A stretch of DNA of 64,000 nucleotides from Candidatus Heimdallarchaeota archaeon. Its GTDB lineage: Archaea > Asgardarchaeota > Heimdallarchaeia > Heimdallarchaeales > Kariarchaeaceae. Below are positions 1-8,816 of the stretch, in pieces. The notes below the pieces were generated by a model. That model had not been told where the DNA came from and did not search any database. It was given only the letters and a program-made list of their open reading frames with translations. The stretch covers positions 652,712 to 716,711 of the forward strand of contig JASBSB010000001.1 of assembly GCA_030149205.1 (NCBI GenBank). Direction: 5' to 3'. A program made the translations under genes and the position numbers. The first letter of the stretch is position 1. Each line of letters starts with the position of its first letter.

Positions 1-1321
1 GTTCATTTTGGACAATTTCCTCAAGGTTGATAATTTCATAAGGCACATCTAGTGATTCACAAAGTTCTTTTGATTGGCTGAAGGTTACCTCAGAAGTGCC
101 GAATGAAGGCATTAAGAGGACATATATGTCCCTTTTAGATTTCCCAATTATTTGTAATGACCGACAGGCTACCAATAAGGTATGAGTTGAATCTAAACCA
201 CCAGATACTGCAACAACAAGTTTCTCAGCATGTGCTCGAACGATTCTTTGTGCTAACCCCTGAGACTGAAGTTCGAATATCTCTGAGCAGGTTTGTGAGA
301 TATCATACAATAAATTTTGATCCTTTGATTTAAAGTAATCAAACACAGATTTAATTTCTGGATGAAATGGGAAATAAGGGTATGGATTTACCTTTCGGAT
401 GGTTTTATTAAGATTTCTGAGTGGAAAATATACTTGAACTTTGGGTATGTTAAGCTTATGACGTGTGATTGATTGATTCCAAGTGGTGTTTCTAATTCTT
501 AAAGAATTGATTAACTCAAAGTCAACATCTTCTGTGAGCAGACTCACATTGGAAAAAGGAAGAGCCTCGTTTAGCATGACACCATTTTCATAAATGAGGC
601 TATGACCACTAAAAATTATATCTGAAGTAGACTCACCAATTCCAGCTGAAACAAAGCAGTATATTGAGAGGGTTTTTCTCGAGTGTTCATTTATTAACCT
701 CCTCCTATGGTCTCTTTTACCTACGATGTCATTGGAGGCAGAGAGATTGAATATAATTGATGCCCCTGATAAAGCAAGATAGTTACTCGGAGGGATTGGT
801 GACCAAAGATCTTCACAAATCTCAACTCCAAATGTGAAATTGCCCGTCTGAAATATCAACGATCCAAATTGAATTGAACAATTTAGTTCTGGAAAATAAA
901 TTTCACGGGTATGATTTGGAGCATTTGAAAAATATATTTGCTCCTTAAATTCATCATAGTTTGGCAAGTACGTTTTCGGGACAATCCCAAGTATTTTACC
1001 ATTAGAGACCACAAAAGAACAATTAAAAAGTTCATGTATCTCAACAAGTGGTGACCCAAAAATTATAATTAGATCAGGAAATTGGGATGAATACTCAACT
1101 AACTCCAGAATAGCCTCTCGTGACTGTTTTTGGAGGTATGATTGATGAAAAAGCTCATTACATGTATATCCAGTCAAAGATAGCTCAGGGAAGACTATGA
1201 AATGTGCACCTTCCCCTTCTGCCTCTTCTATAAGCTTTTTATGCTCCTGAAGGTTTCTTTTGACATCACTTACATATATTAATGGTCTAGCAAGAGTTAT
1301 CCTTGCATATTGTGGCTCCAT
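1..1321 (-). CDS. nadE: glutamine-dependent NAD+ synthetase, partial (C-terminus beyond window)
   Basis: This enzyme makes NAD+ from deamido-NAD+, ATP and ammonia released from glutamine. The N-terminal nitrilase-type glutaminase domain shows the three catalytic positions: Glu in FPELSLTGY (about residue 46), Lys in PKTYLPNYDEF, and Cys in GVEICEDLW (about residue 168). The C-terminal synthetase domain begins near residue 370 with the PP-loop SGGLDST. The gene runs off the left edge just after this loop, so the rest of the synthetase domain is not visible. The start is the ATG at 1319-1321. The fused glutaminase is the two-domain form; many archaea have only the ammonia-dependent form. Confidence 0.93.
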   Translation of the reverse strand, partial: MEPQYARITLARPLIYVSDVKRNLQEHKKLIEEAEGEGAHFIVFPELSLTGYTCNELFHQSYLQKQSREAILELVEYSSQFPDLIIIFGSPLVEIHELFNCSFVVSNGKILGIVPKTYLPNYDEFKEQIYFSNAPNHTREIYFPELNCSIQFGSLIFQTGNFTFGVEICEDLWSPIPPSNYLALSGASIIFNLSASNDIVGKRDHRRRLINEHSRKTLSIYCFVSAGIGESTSDIIFSGHSLIYENGVMLNEALPFSNVSLLTEDVDFELINSLRIRNTTWNQSITRHKLNIPKVQVYFPLRNLNKTIRKVNPYPYFPFHPEIKSVFDYFKSKDQNLLYDISQTCSEIFELQSQGLAQRIVRAHAEKLVVAVSGGLDSTHTLLVACRSLQIIGKSKRDIYVLLMPSFGTSEVTFSQSKELCESLDVPYEIINLEEIVQNE

Positions 1322-1356
1322 AAGCTAAAATAACTTTATTAGCTAATTAATTAAAG

Positions 1357-2082
1357 TTAGCTATTAGAAGCATAAAGACTGTAGGTGTTTACTAATTCTA
1401 AGGGCAAAGTTTCCTTAATTTTCATGGATATGCACTCAGACTGGTCATACAGAAACACATTTTCAAATTTCTCCCGAAATACAACTTCTTTAATAAGTTC
1501 TGCTAAAATGGTTCCCTCCTTCATGCTTGGAAGCACCGAAAAGGAAAATAAGAGTAATGTATCGTTGATTTTAACCGATAACATTGAACAATAGACATTT
1601 TCATTAAAATCCTCAATTATCCAATATTTTGAGGGAAATAAATGTAAAACTGCTCTGGGAATCTTTTGGAACTCTAACCTATCCTCTCTGGAAATATTGT
1701 TATAATCTGAAATCAGGTTAATTTGCTCATAAACCCTTTGGGATGAGTGAGATTTTGAATCATATGAGAAAAAATTGAAATTAAATCCATCCGCAGGTAA
1801 ACCTATTTCTCCAGTTAGATGGTAAATTGAAAATTTGCTTGATAATTGTTTTAAATTTCTAGGATTGGTTGATTCGTTGTCAATGAAGAGATCAAAATTT
1901 AGTTCAACATCTGTCTCTTTGACTTGAGGGGAAACGATTACAAAATCTGAAGGGAGTGTCTTCATTTGGTTCGAGTGATAAAAGTGAAACCCACTGGGTA
2001 ATTCTTCAAAGTGAAGGTTGGTCATTGCTTCACCAATTGATTTGTAAAAATTTTTTAAGAGTTCAAAACCCTGTTCCTTCAA
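1357..2082 (-). CDS. hypothetical protein, 241 aa
   Basis: I do not recognise this protein. It is a soluble-looking alpha/beta sequence with no signal peptide, transmembrane segment or metal motif. It lies 35 bp upstream of the NAD synthetase on the same strand, so it may be co-transcribed with it. It is divergent from the nuclease-like gene starting at 2192. Codon use resembles its neighbours, and the frame is open over its full length, which supports a real gene. Confidence 0.7.
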   Translation of the reverse strand: MKEQGFELLKNFYKSIGEAMTNLHFEELPSGFHFYHSNQMKTLPSDFVIVSPQVKETDVELNFDLFIDNESTNPRNLKQLSSKFSIYHLTGEIGLPADGFNFNFFSYDSKSHSSQRVYEQINLISDYNNISREDRLEFQKIPRAVLHLFPSKYWIIEDFNENVYCSMLSVKINDTLLLFSFSVLPSMKEGTILAELIKEVVFREKFENVFLYDQSECISMKIKETLPLELVNTYSLYASNS

Positions 2083-2191
2083 TAACTGAGAATTGATTTT
2101 TTACTCTTAAGCTTAATTCTTCAAGACTAAAATTCCTCTTAAGTTCAAATTGCAAACTAGCATTTAATTATGAGATAACTTAGTAAGTTTT

Positions 2192-2878
2192 GTGGACAAG
2201 GTGAATATCCCAGAGTGGTTAAATGAATTGGATACACATTCCACAAACAGATTCATTAATATCTTACAAGAATTTAACAGTAGCAAATTAGATTTTGATG
2301 ATTTCAAATCAAAAAATATTAACGATTTTCTAAAACTAAAGTTACCAACAAGTTTATCCTTAAATGAATTGCTTATTCTTGCTCTTAAATCAGGGATTGA
2401 ACCAGAACAGGTGGTTAAGCTAATTTCATGGAAGCAGTTCGAAAGTTTAACTGCAGCTATATTAAATTATCAAGGATGGGAAACACAACAAAACATTAAG
2501 TTCAGATCACCCACCAAATTTAATTCCTGGTTGGAGTTTGATGTCATAGCTTCAAAGGTTGATTATGAAACAGTGTTATTTATTGATTGTAAACGCTACC
2601 AATCACCAGCACCGAATATTGTAAATAAGGCAGCAACCAGACAAAAAGAAAGGCTTGGGTTACTTTTTACCAAACTTCCAGAATTAAGTTATGACTCTAG
2701 GTTTTACTGGCTTAAGAAAAAAAAAGGGAGATTACTACCCCTGCTATTAACATGGAGAGATCATCAAATAAAATTGAAAGATGATGTAGCAATAGTTCCA
2801 ATCGCTAAATTCTCTGATTTTTTGAAAAATTTACAAAAGTATCGTGAATTTCTTTACCAAATCACATTTGATCTGTAA
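2192..2878 (+). CDS. predicted PD-(D/E)XK nuclease-fold protein
   Basis: A 228-residue protein with a restriction-endonuclease-like core in its middle: a helix with Glu in QFESLTAAIL, then EFDVIA, then a strand ending FIDCKRY. This gives the E...D...DxK arrangement of the Mrr-like/PD-(D/E)XK superfamily, with Asp in place of the usual Glu before xK. The N-terminal ~80 residues are helical and unassigned. The start is GTG. Its stop overlaps the convergent coiled-coil gene by 17 bp. It could act in DNA repair or defence; no partner methylase is nearby. The fold is inferred from motif spacing only. Confidence 0.6.
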   Translation: MDKVNIPEWLNELDTHSTNRFINILQEFNSSKLDFDDFKSKNINDFLKLKLPTSLSLNELLILALKSGIEPEQVVKLISWKQFESLTAAILNYQGWETQQNIKFRSPTKFNSWLEFDVIASKVDYETVLFIDCKRYQSPAPNIVNKAATRQKERLGLLFTKLPELSYDSRFYWLKKKKGRLLPLLLTWRDHQIKLKDDVAIVPIAKFSDFLKNLQKYREFLYQITFDL

Positions 2879-3593
2879 GAATTGTGACTGTGGTGTCAGA
2901 TCCAATTCCATCGAGCTTGACAAGTCCCTCCTTTTCGAGTAGCTTTACGAGGTCTTGACTAGCGGCAAAGTTTCTTCCAGATTGCATTGCTAGCTTTCTC
3001 ACGGAAATTGTTTTCTGATCATTCAAAACTCTCCAGAGGTCATACACATCAGCGGCTTCTGCAAGGACTCTTAAGACTTTAGCCTCTTTCTTTACAGAGT
3101 CAAGGTCTCCAGCCTCACTCAGTTTCATTTTTTGTTCTTCTAATTCAGCTTTGAGACTCTGGTTTTCTGAACGCAATGTTGCAAGTTGCTCGGTAAGAGA
3201 GGATACCTGTGCAGCTTTTTGTTTGTATTCTTCCAGTTCAGCCTTTTTTGCCTCGATTTGCCTGGTTAGATCATCAGTTTTGGATTTACTTGAAGAGTTT
3301 TCAGCAGAAAGGGATTGCAATTTTTCTTCAAGGTTGGAAACTTTATCATTTAATGCTTTCATCTGAGCAACTTTTGCTTCTAATTCTGCAGTAGATGCTT
3401 TCAACGAAGAAACCTCAGATTCTTTGGCGGACAATTGAGCATTCAGTTCAGAAACCTTGGCATTTCCCGCAGCTAGTTTTTCTTCTAAATTTGAAAGCTT
3501 TTGCTTAAGTTGTGACAATTCTTCTTCTTTAAGCTTAAGTTGTTCGGAATTATTGTTCATATCTGTAGATGGTTTTGGAACCTCTTCTGCCAT
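2862..3593 (-). CDS. coiled-coil protein with C-terminal winged-helix-like domain
   Basis: 243 residues. After a short charged N-terminus, residues ~15-165 are a long heptad-rich coiled coil (repeated LxxLxxKL/ELxxK patterns). The last ~70 residues look like a winged helix-turn-helix, with a helix starting LWRVLNDQKTISVRKLAM, a recognition-like helix, and a wing near LVKLDGIG. The larger gene at 4165-5667 has the same layout. The family could not be named. A structural or chromatin role is possible but not shown. Confidence 0.65.
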   Translation of the reverse strand: MAEEVPKPSTDMNNNSEQLKLKEEELSQLKQKLSNLEEKLAAGNAKVSELNAQLSAKESEVSSLKASTAELEAKVAQMKALNDKVSNLEEKLQSLSAENSSSKSKTDDLTRQIEAKKAELEEYKQKAAQVSSLTEQLATLRSENQSLKAELEEQKMKLSEAGDLDSVKKEAKVLRVLAEAADVYDLWRVLNDQKTISVRKLAMQSGRNFAASQDLVKLLEKEGLVKLDGIGSDTTVTILTDQM

Positions 3594-3677
3594 GATTAAA
3601 ACTAATGTAGCTATCTTTTAAAAAGAGTGTGGTTTTTTTATTCTTATTTATCGAAAAAATCTTATGATTCTTGAACA

Positions 3678-4154
3678 TCATAACAGAAGCTCTAACGCGA
3701 AATCAGCTGTGTTTTTTAATGAAACTGAGAATCCGGGGTCAAACCCTATGATTCCTGTCTTTAACCCTTTTTCTTTGACCTTCATTAAAATGGGACCGCA
3801 TCGTGCATCACGACTTGCAATCATAAGTACATCACAATTTTTTCTCTTGGCTATGTTCAAGGAAAGTAAACCAATTTCAAGATAAACATCCTCTGTTGTA
3901 TGAATCGGTGTATAGCCACTGTTTATAACTGCTTGAATTAAACTTTCACTGGCAAACCTGTTTAAGACAACATATTTTTCTGATAATGACCCAAGTTTTG
4001 AGGCTGCTTCCTCAATATCTTCCAATTTAATTTGGTTAAATTTGGTTTTACGAAGCATATTTGGGCCATCAATAATTATACTGACAGTAGATTGCCTTTT
4101 AAAAAAATTTTTGAGAACCTTTAATTTCCCGGATGAGATAGGTAAATTACTCAC
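3678..4154 (-). CDS. NYN-domain protein (PIN-like RNase fold, TIGR00288-like)
   Basis: 158 residues matching the archaeal NYN/LabA-like family. The hallmark acidic strand IIIDGPNMLRK lies near residues 27-37. A second acidic cluster is at EDVYLEIGLL and a third at CDVLMIASRDARCG, where the Asp residues line the predicted Mg2+ site of this PIN-like nuclease fold. The gene sits between two coiled-coil/winged-helix genes on the same strand, 10 bp downstream of the larger one, suggesting co-transcription. By family it is a likely RNase, but its substrate is unknown. Confidence 0.75.
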   Translation of the reverse strand: MSNLPISSGKLKVLKNFFKRQSTVSIIIDGPNMLRKTKFNQIKLEDIEEAASKLGSLSEKYVVLNRFASESLIQAVINSGYTPIHTTEDVYLEIGLLSLNIAKRKNCDVLMIASRDARCGPILMKVKEKGLKTGIIGFDPGFSVSLKNTADFALELLL

Positions 4155-4164
4155 TCTGCTTCCT

Positions 4165-5667
4165 CTATACCAATTTAGAAAGACTTATGGGTGAGCCTTT
4201 CTTATGAGAAGATTTAGCAAAAAATAGGTTGCCATCACGTCTCAATTCAACCGCACCGAAATCTGCCAACTCAACCAAAGATCTATGGATTAGTTGCTCA
4301 GGAAGGTTTAAAGAGGTGCTTAAGTCAGGTAAATGAATTTCTACATCCATGCTGTCTAAAATAGCCAAAATCCGAAACTTTGGATCGTAAACAATTAAAC
4401 TTTCAAAATATTCTAAGACCTCTTTATCTTCATTTATCCTGGACTCTGCTAGTTTTAGCCTTGATTCTAACTCAGTCTTTTCATCCGAACTCATTGTAAC
4501 CATCCCTTGATATTGTTCAAGTGCCTGTTCTTTCTCTGAAAGTGTTGTCTTGAGTTCTTGAAACTCCTTATCTAAGGTATTAAATTCTTCTTCCCGCAGA
4601 TTGGCTGAGTCTTGAAGATCAAGAAATGTTTGCTCCAAAGATTTATATTTTTCTGTCAGAGTACTTAATCTTCCTTCATAATCTGATTTAAGTGATTCTA
4701 TGGCTTCCATGTTTTGATTTAATTTGTCTTCATATTCCTTATGTAACAATGATTTCTCTTCAAGGAGTAATTTTGTTTTTCTGAGTTCCTCATTTCTGTT
4801 GACTTCATCAGATTTCAGCTTAAATAACTCATTTTGAGCCTCGTCATATTTGGATTGAAGTTCTTTGATAAAATCGTTAGACACTGTGGATTGCTTTGCT
4901 AAGAGCTCCCTCTCTCTCTCTGTTAGTTCTTTGATTTGTTGCTTTAATTTATCTAGTTCTCTTAATTGCTCAAGGAGTTGACTATTTTCCTTTCGAAGTT
5001 TTTGAATTAAAACATCACGATTTGCAAGTACTTCCTGTAGTTCTTCTACATCTGTTGAGGATTTCATCATTGTGTTCCCTATCAAATTGACTTGGTTTTC
5101 CATATCCACCAATTTGTTTTGTAGCTCAGTGTTCTCTTGTTCTTTTTCTCTTACTTTGTTTCTCAAAGTTTGAATTTCATGTTGCAGCTCCATATTATCA
5201 GATTGTGAATCAGAATAAGTCTCAGTCTGGTTGAGAAGATTTTCCTCGTATTCCTTCAATTTCAATGTTGCCTCTGAAGACTCAAGTTGCAATTCTTGTA
5301 GTCTCTGAAACTCTCGGATCACTTCATCTTGGACTATACCAGAAGAGGCTATTGAATTTTCAATTCCTGTTCTCATATAATGTGAAGCGATGGTAACCAA
5401 TCGTACATGAATTGAGTTTTTAAAGAATTTTAGGAAAAACTCTTTGTAGTTGTTCGTTAGCATGTCAATGTCTGAGGGAGTGTAAGAAGCCTTACCTAGC
5501 TGAGTCATCTCTGATTTTATCTCTTCTGATTTTTCTCGGATGATCTGTTCAAAATACCCTTTCTCGTTCTGCATCTGGTTCAGAAATTCGATAACTGCAT
5601 CCTTAATTACAGAAACTTGAGAAGCCTCTGTTGGAAGATTACTTTCCATTACAAATTCAAATAGCAA
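4165..5667 (-). CDS. long coiled-coil protein with C-terminal winged helix
   Basis: 500 residues. The N-terminal ~120 residues form a helical head. Residues ~120-415 are an almost uninterrupted SMC-like coiled coil rich in Glu, Lys, Leu and Gln. The last ~75 residues read as a winged helix: FRILAILDSMDVEIHLPDLS, a second helix LPEQLIHRSLVELA, then a wing ending LRRDGNLFF. No ATPase motif is present, so it is not an SMC or Rad50. It has the same architecture as the 243-residue protein at 2862-3593 and is probably in one transcription unit with the NYN gene. Confidence 0.7.
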   Translation of the reverse strand: MLFEFVMESNLPTEASQVSVIKDAVIEFLNQMQNEKGYFEQIIREKSEEIKSEMTQLGKASYTPSDIDMLTNNYKEFFLKFFKNSIHVRLVTIASHYMRTGIENSIASSGIVQDEVIREFQRLQELQLESSEATLKLKEYEENLLNQTETYSDSQSDNMELQHEIQTLRNKVREKEQENTELQNKLVDMENQVNLIGNTMMKSSTDVEELQEVLANRDVLIQKLRKENSQLLEQLRELDKLKQQIKELTERERELLAKQSTVSNDFIKELQSKYDEAQNELFKLKSDEVNRNEELRKTKLLLEEKSLLHKEYEDKLNQNMEAIESLKSDYEGRLSTLTEKYKSLEQTFLDLQDSANLREEEFNTLDKEFQELKTTLSEKEQALEQYQGMVTMSSDEKTELESRLKLAESRINEDKEVLEYFESLIVYDPKFRILAILDSMDVEIHLPDLSTSLNLPEQLIHRSLVELADFGAVELRRDGNLFFAKSSHKKGSPISLSKLV

Positions 5668-5720
5668 CTCATTGTTATAGGTTTTTCTCTTTTAAGGTGA
5701 AAAAAGAATTGTAATACTTT

Positions 5721-6266
5721 TTAATTGTTTATTTTATCCAATTCATGCAATTTGACATACTCTTGAAGTTCCGGTATAAGTCCTCCCTTCTTGATTTTAT
5801 TCAGTAAAAACCCTTCAATTTGATGACCATTTAGCACTTCTTGTGTTCTTTCATTCATTACCTCTGCTGTCTCCAAATTAACCAAGAGAACATCTCCTTC
5901 TTCAACTTTATCTGTTATATTAGGAACCTCTAAGAGGGGTAATCCTACGTTAACGCAATTCCTAAAAAAGATGGATGCGAAACTTTCTGCGATGACTAAT
6001 TTGACACCTGCATATTTGATTGCATCAGGTGCTTGTTCTCTTGATGAGCCAGACCCAAAATCTTTCCCACCAACAAAAATAACGTCCTCATATTTTTGAA
6101 TTTCATCATAAGTTGTTGGTCGTACGGCTGACATCACATACCGACAGTAAATTATTGGATCAGACTCCTCCAAATATTGTGAAGGAATGATGATGTCAGT
6201 ATTCATTCCGTCTCCAAACTTCATGACCTTCCCTCTAATATTAGTAAAATCATCAATTGTTATCAT
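5721..6266 (-). CDS. leuD: 3-isopropylmalate/homoaconitate dehydratase, small subunit
   Basis: This is the swivelling small subunit of the archaeal-type dehydratase that isomerises isopropylmalate (leucine synthesis) or homocitrate-type acids. It carries the family signatures NTDIIIPSQYL, FGSGSSREQAPDAI and the FFRNCVNVGLPLLE strand. Its start overlaps the stop of the large-subunit gene by 4 bp (ATGA), indicating translational coupling. The specificity loop reads YLEE, neither the YLRT linked with homoaconitases nor YLVY known from an isopropylmalate isomerase, so the substrate is uncertain. Confidence 0.88.
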   Translation of the reverse strand: MITIDDFTNIRGKVMKFGDGMNTDIIIPSQYLEESDPIIYCRYVMSAVRPTTYDEIQKYEDVIFVGGKDFGSGSSREQAPDAIKYAGVKLVIAESFASIFFRNCVNVGLPLLEVPNITDKVEEGDVLLVNLETAEVMNERTQEVLNGHQIEGFLLNKIKKGGLIPELQEYVKLHELDKINN

Positions 6267-7531
6267 TTTTTGTATCCAGCTCCTGTAATTTTACCTTTGA
6301 TAGCGGACATTGCTGCTGTCGCAGGAGAACCTAAGTATGTCTTACTGGTTGAATCCCCACCCATTCTCCCAATAAAATTCCTGTTTGTAGTACTCAGTGC
6401 AGTCATCCCCGATCCAATTCGCCCAAGTGATCCACCATAACATGCACCACAGGTTGAGTAGGACCAAAAAGCACCAGCTGCCATGAAGATTTCAACATAT
6501 CCACGTTTCACAGCCTCAAGTGCAACCTGAGATGATCCAGGAATGACTATAGTCTCTGTTCGTACTTTTTGATTCTTAAGAATCTTAGCGACCACTTCAA
6601 GGTCTTCAATTCGAGCGTTTGTGCAAGATCCAATAAACACCTGATCCAGTTCAACTTCACCGACCTCATCTACTGATTTTACATTATCAGGAGAATGAGG
6701 GCATGCGACGACAGGTTCAACCTCGCTGGCATTGATTTCATACCTCTCGTGATAATTCGCACCCAAGTCAGGTGTTGTTGGGTGTATGGTCCCCCGAACT
6801 GGAACGGTGTCCAAATAATTTTGTAGTTTTTTGTCATATGGCATGATGCCAGCCACCCCTCCCATTTCCACAGCCATGTTACTCATTGTTAATCGAGCCT
6901 CTAATGAAAGGTCTAAAATTCCATCACCTGAATATTCAAAGGCTCGATCTGTGCCCCATTCGGTTGTTTTTTCTCCCAACATTGTGAGCAGCAAATCTTT
7001 ACTATAAACCCCTTCTCTTAATTTTCCATCGACCTTTATAGAAATAGTTTCAGGAACATCCAACCAAGTACTTCCCTTTACCATCAACTCTACAAGGTCA
7101 GACCCACCAATTCCTTTGGCAAACGCATTAAAGGCGCCATGTGTGACTGTGTGACTATCACTCCCTAGAATAAGGTCTCCGGGCTTGACATAACCTTTCT
7201 CATGAAAGACCACATGAGATATACCTGAACCTGCAGGTTCCACCTTTAAATTAAATAGCTTCGCAAAATGTTTTGTGATCTGATGAAGATGAATCATTTT
7301 ATCTGTAGTTCCAAAGCCACCGTGATCTAAAATTGTAAGTGTGTTTTCTACAAAATATGGATTTAAACGCTTAGCCCCAGTCATTCTAAATTTAGGAATC
7401 GCAACCATGGGTAACATTTCGTTGCTGAGAATAGAAGAGGGACCCACATCTACCCTGTCCCCTGCAAACACAGGTTCTTTTTGCAATGAATGCTCACTGA
7501 GGATTTTTTCTGTAACTGTTTGGTCTTCCAC
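6263..7531 (-). CDS. leuC: 3-isopropylmalate/homoaconitate dehydratase, large subunit
   Basis: 422-residue aconitase-family large subunit. The 4Fe-4S ligands are visible as Cys in FIGSCTNARIEDL and the pair in STCGACYGG. Other signatures include LGSDSHTVTHGAFNAFAKG and GRMGGDSTSKTYLGSP. The length fits the archaeal LeuC/AksD/LysT group. It is followed by the small subunit with a 4-bp overlap. No leuA or leuB is nearby, so context does not decide between leucine and homocitrate pathways. Confidence 0.9.
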   Translation of the reverse strand: MEDQTVTEKILSEHSLQKEPVFAGDRVDVGPSSILSNEMLPMVAIPKFRMTGAKRLNPYFVENTLTILDHGGFGTTDKMIHLHQITKHFAKLFNLKVEPAGSGISHVVFHEKGYVKPGDLILGSDSHTVTHGAFNAFAKGIGGSDLVELMVKGSTWLDVPETISIKVDGKLREGVYSKDLLLTMLGEKTTEWGTDRAFEYSGDGILDLSLEARLTMSNMAVEMGGVAGIMPYDKKLQNYLDTVPVRGTIHPTTPDLGANYHERYEINASEVEPVVACPHSPDNVKSVDEVGEVELDQVFIGSCTNARIEDLEVVAKILKNQKVRTETIVIPGSSQVALEAVKRGYVEIFMAAGAFWSYSTCGACYGGSLGRIGSGMTALSTTNRNFIGRMGGDSTSKTYLGSPATAAMSAIKGKITGAGYKK

Positions 7532-7597
7532 AGGTTTATAGTAATTAAAAGTTTAAAGCTCTATTTTCTTGTGAACTTAAATTTATCAACTTTTAAC

Positions 7598-8185
7598 TCA
7601 AATTCTATATCTTGCATGCAAGAATAAACGAAAAGTTTTGCTTTTGTTATTAACATATTTTACAAATCTTTGATACCCTGATAATGTATGAACAATACCT
7701 ACGCTATTTGGGGCAATAGGTAGGGTGTAATACTGATCAGAACCCAAATAATAGGTGATCTGGCCTCCTGCAGTTACATCATCCCAACCTTCAGTGAAAT
7801 CAATAAAGACATCAAGTCCTTCCTCCAGATTTGCATCATCGTGCATTACAGTGTAATCTTTCCATTCATATTTCGAGACTGTAAGTTTGTTTAATTTAAG
7901 CCCTTCGATTTCTGTGACTCCTTCAAGGAAAAGTAGTAATTCCTTAGATTCAAATAAATTTGTTAACCGTTCTGAAATTTTATCCTGTGAAGAATATGAA
8001 TACATTATGGGATTTATAACTTTTACAAAGCTTCCATCAAGAATCTCTTTCCTCAACTCTTGATACATCTCTGGTTTTAAAAATTCAAAAAGAACAACAC
8101 TCTGAAAAACATTGTCAGACTTGAATTGTTCAGTTAAGACAGGAAAGTTGTCCACTATTGTATATACATCATTCATCAGATTCAT
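7598..8185 (-). CDS. OGFOD1/Tpa1 C-terminal-like double-stranded beta-helix protein
   Basis: 195 residues resembling, by recall, the C-terminal (Ofd1_CTDD-type) domain of the eukaryotic uS12 prolyl hydroxylases OGFOD1/Tpa1/Ofd1. Shared features are YTVMHDD (residues 111-117), an EGWDD...GG stretch, a PNSVGIV strand and FVKYVNNKS. His115 and Asp117 are present, but the position expected to hold the distal iron-binding His (in FVKxxN) is Tyr177, so catalysis is doubtful; the eukaryotic domain is also regarded as non-catalytic. It overlaps the upstream catalytic-domain gene by 17 bp (8 bp if the second ATG at 8176 is used). The two genes look like one enzyme split in two. Confidence 0.72.
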   Translation of the reverse strand: MNLMNDVYTIVDNFPVLTEQFKSDNVFQSVVLFEFLKPEMYQELRKEILDGSFVKVINPIMYSYSSQDKISERLTNLFESKELLLFLEGVTEIEGLKLNKLTVSKYEWKDYTVMHDDANLEEGLDVFIDFTEGWDDVTAGGQITYYLGSDQYYTLPIAPNSVGIVHTLSGYQRFVKYVNNKSKTFRLFLHARYRI

Positions 8186-8792
8186 ATAACCACCCTGTTA
8201 AACTGACTCTAAAGTATTCACCCACCACTTCCTCAACTTCATGGAATGAGGTCGGGGTAACTTCAAAAAACATCAACCGATTGTATCGCGGTATGATTTT
8301 CTTTGTAACTATAGTTGGATAAGAATGCTCAGACTCAAATAAATTTAAAGATCCTCCAATTTTTTCTTTTAGATCGGTTAAGTAAAAAATGAATGCAATT
8401 TTCCTCTCTGGTAACTTGTCATCATGACATATAAGATAGTCCGTGTCTGAATAGATATTTCCCGTCACATCCACCTTTTTCCGACTTAGTTTACACGAAG
8501 TTATTGCTTCAATAAAACTTTGAAATTCTTCAGATAGTAAAAAAGAAACAAACTCTCGAAATATTGGATTAGAGCTTTCTGAAAGGTCACTTGTTTGTAT
8601 AAATTGGAAGAGGTCAGCCTCTTTCAGAAAAAATTCTTCATCCTCCAACGCAGAAATGACCTCGTCAAGTTTCTCTTCTATGAAGAACTCATCAATTGCT
8701 AGATGAGGAAATGGTGAATTTTGCTTGTACTCCTCCTGGTACTCATCAACCTTCAGTTTGTGTGATGGATTGAATAGATCATTCACAAACAT
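8169..8792 (-). CDS. 2-oxoglutarate/Fe(II) oxygenase, OGFOD1/Tpa1 N-terminal (catalytic) domain-like
   Basis: 207 residues with a complete prolyl-hydroxylase site: iron ligands His123, Asp125 (in LICHDDKL) and His184 (in PTSFHEVEEV), and the 2-oxoglutarate-binding Arg195 (in YFRVSLTGW). The surrounding blocks RKIAFIFYLTDL, GGSLNLFESE and RLMFFEVTPTSFHEV closely follow the catalytic domain of eukaryotic OGFOD1/Tpa1, which hydroxylates a proline in ribosomal protein uS12. Spacing between ligands is also close to that enzyme as I recall it. The downstream overlapping gene supplies the second domain. The substrate in this organism is inferred, not shown. Confidence 0.8.
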   Translation of the reverse strand: MFVNDLFNPSHKLKVDEYQEEYKQNSPFPHLAIDEFFIEEKLDEVISALEDEEFFLKEADLFQFIQTSDLSESSNPIFREFVSFLLSEEFQSFIEAITSCKLSRKKVDVTGNIYSDTDYLICHDDKLPERKIAFIFYLTDLKEKIGGSLNLFESEHSYPTIVTKKIIPRYNRLMFFEVTPTSFHEVEEVVGEYFRVSLTGWLYESDE

Positions 8793-8816
8793 AAATTGAA
8801 TGAACTAACTATTAAC

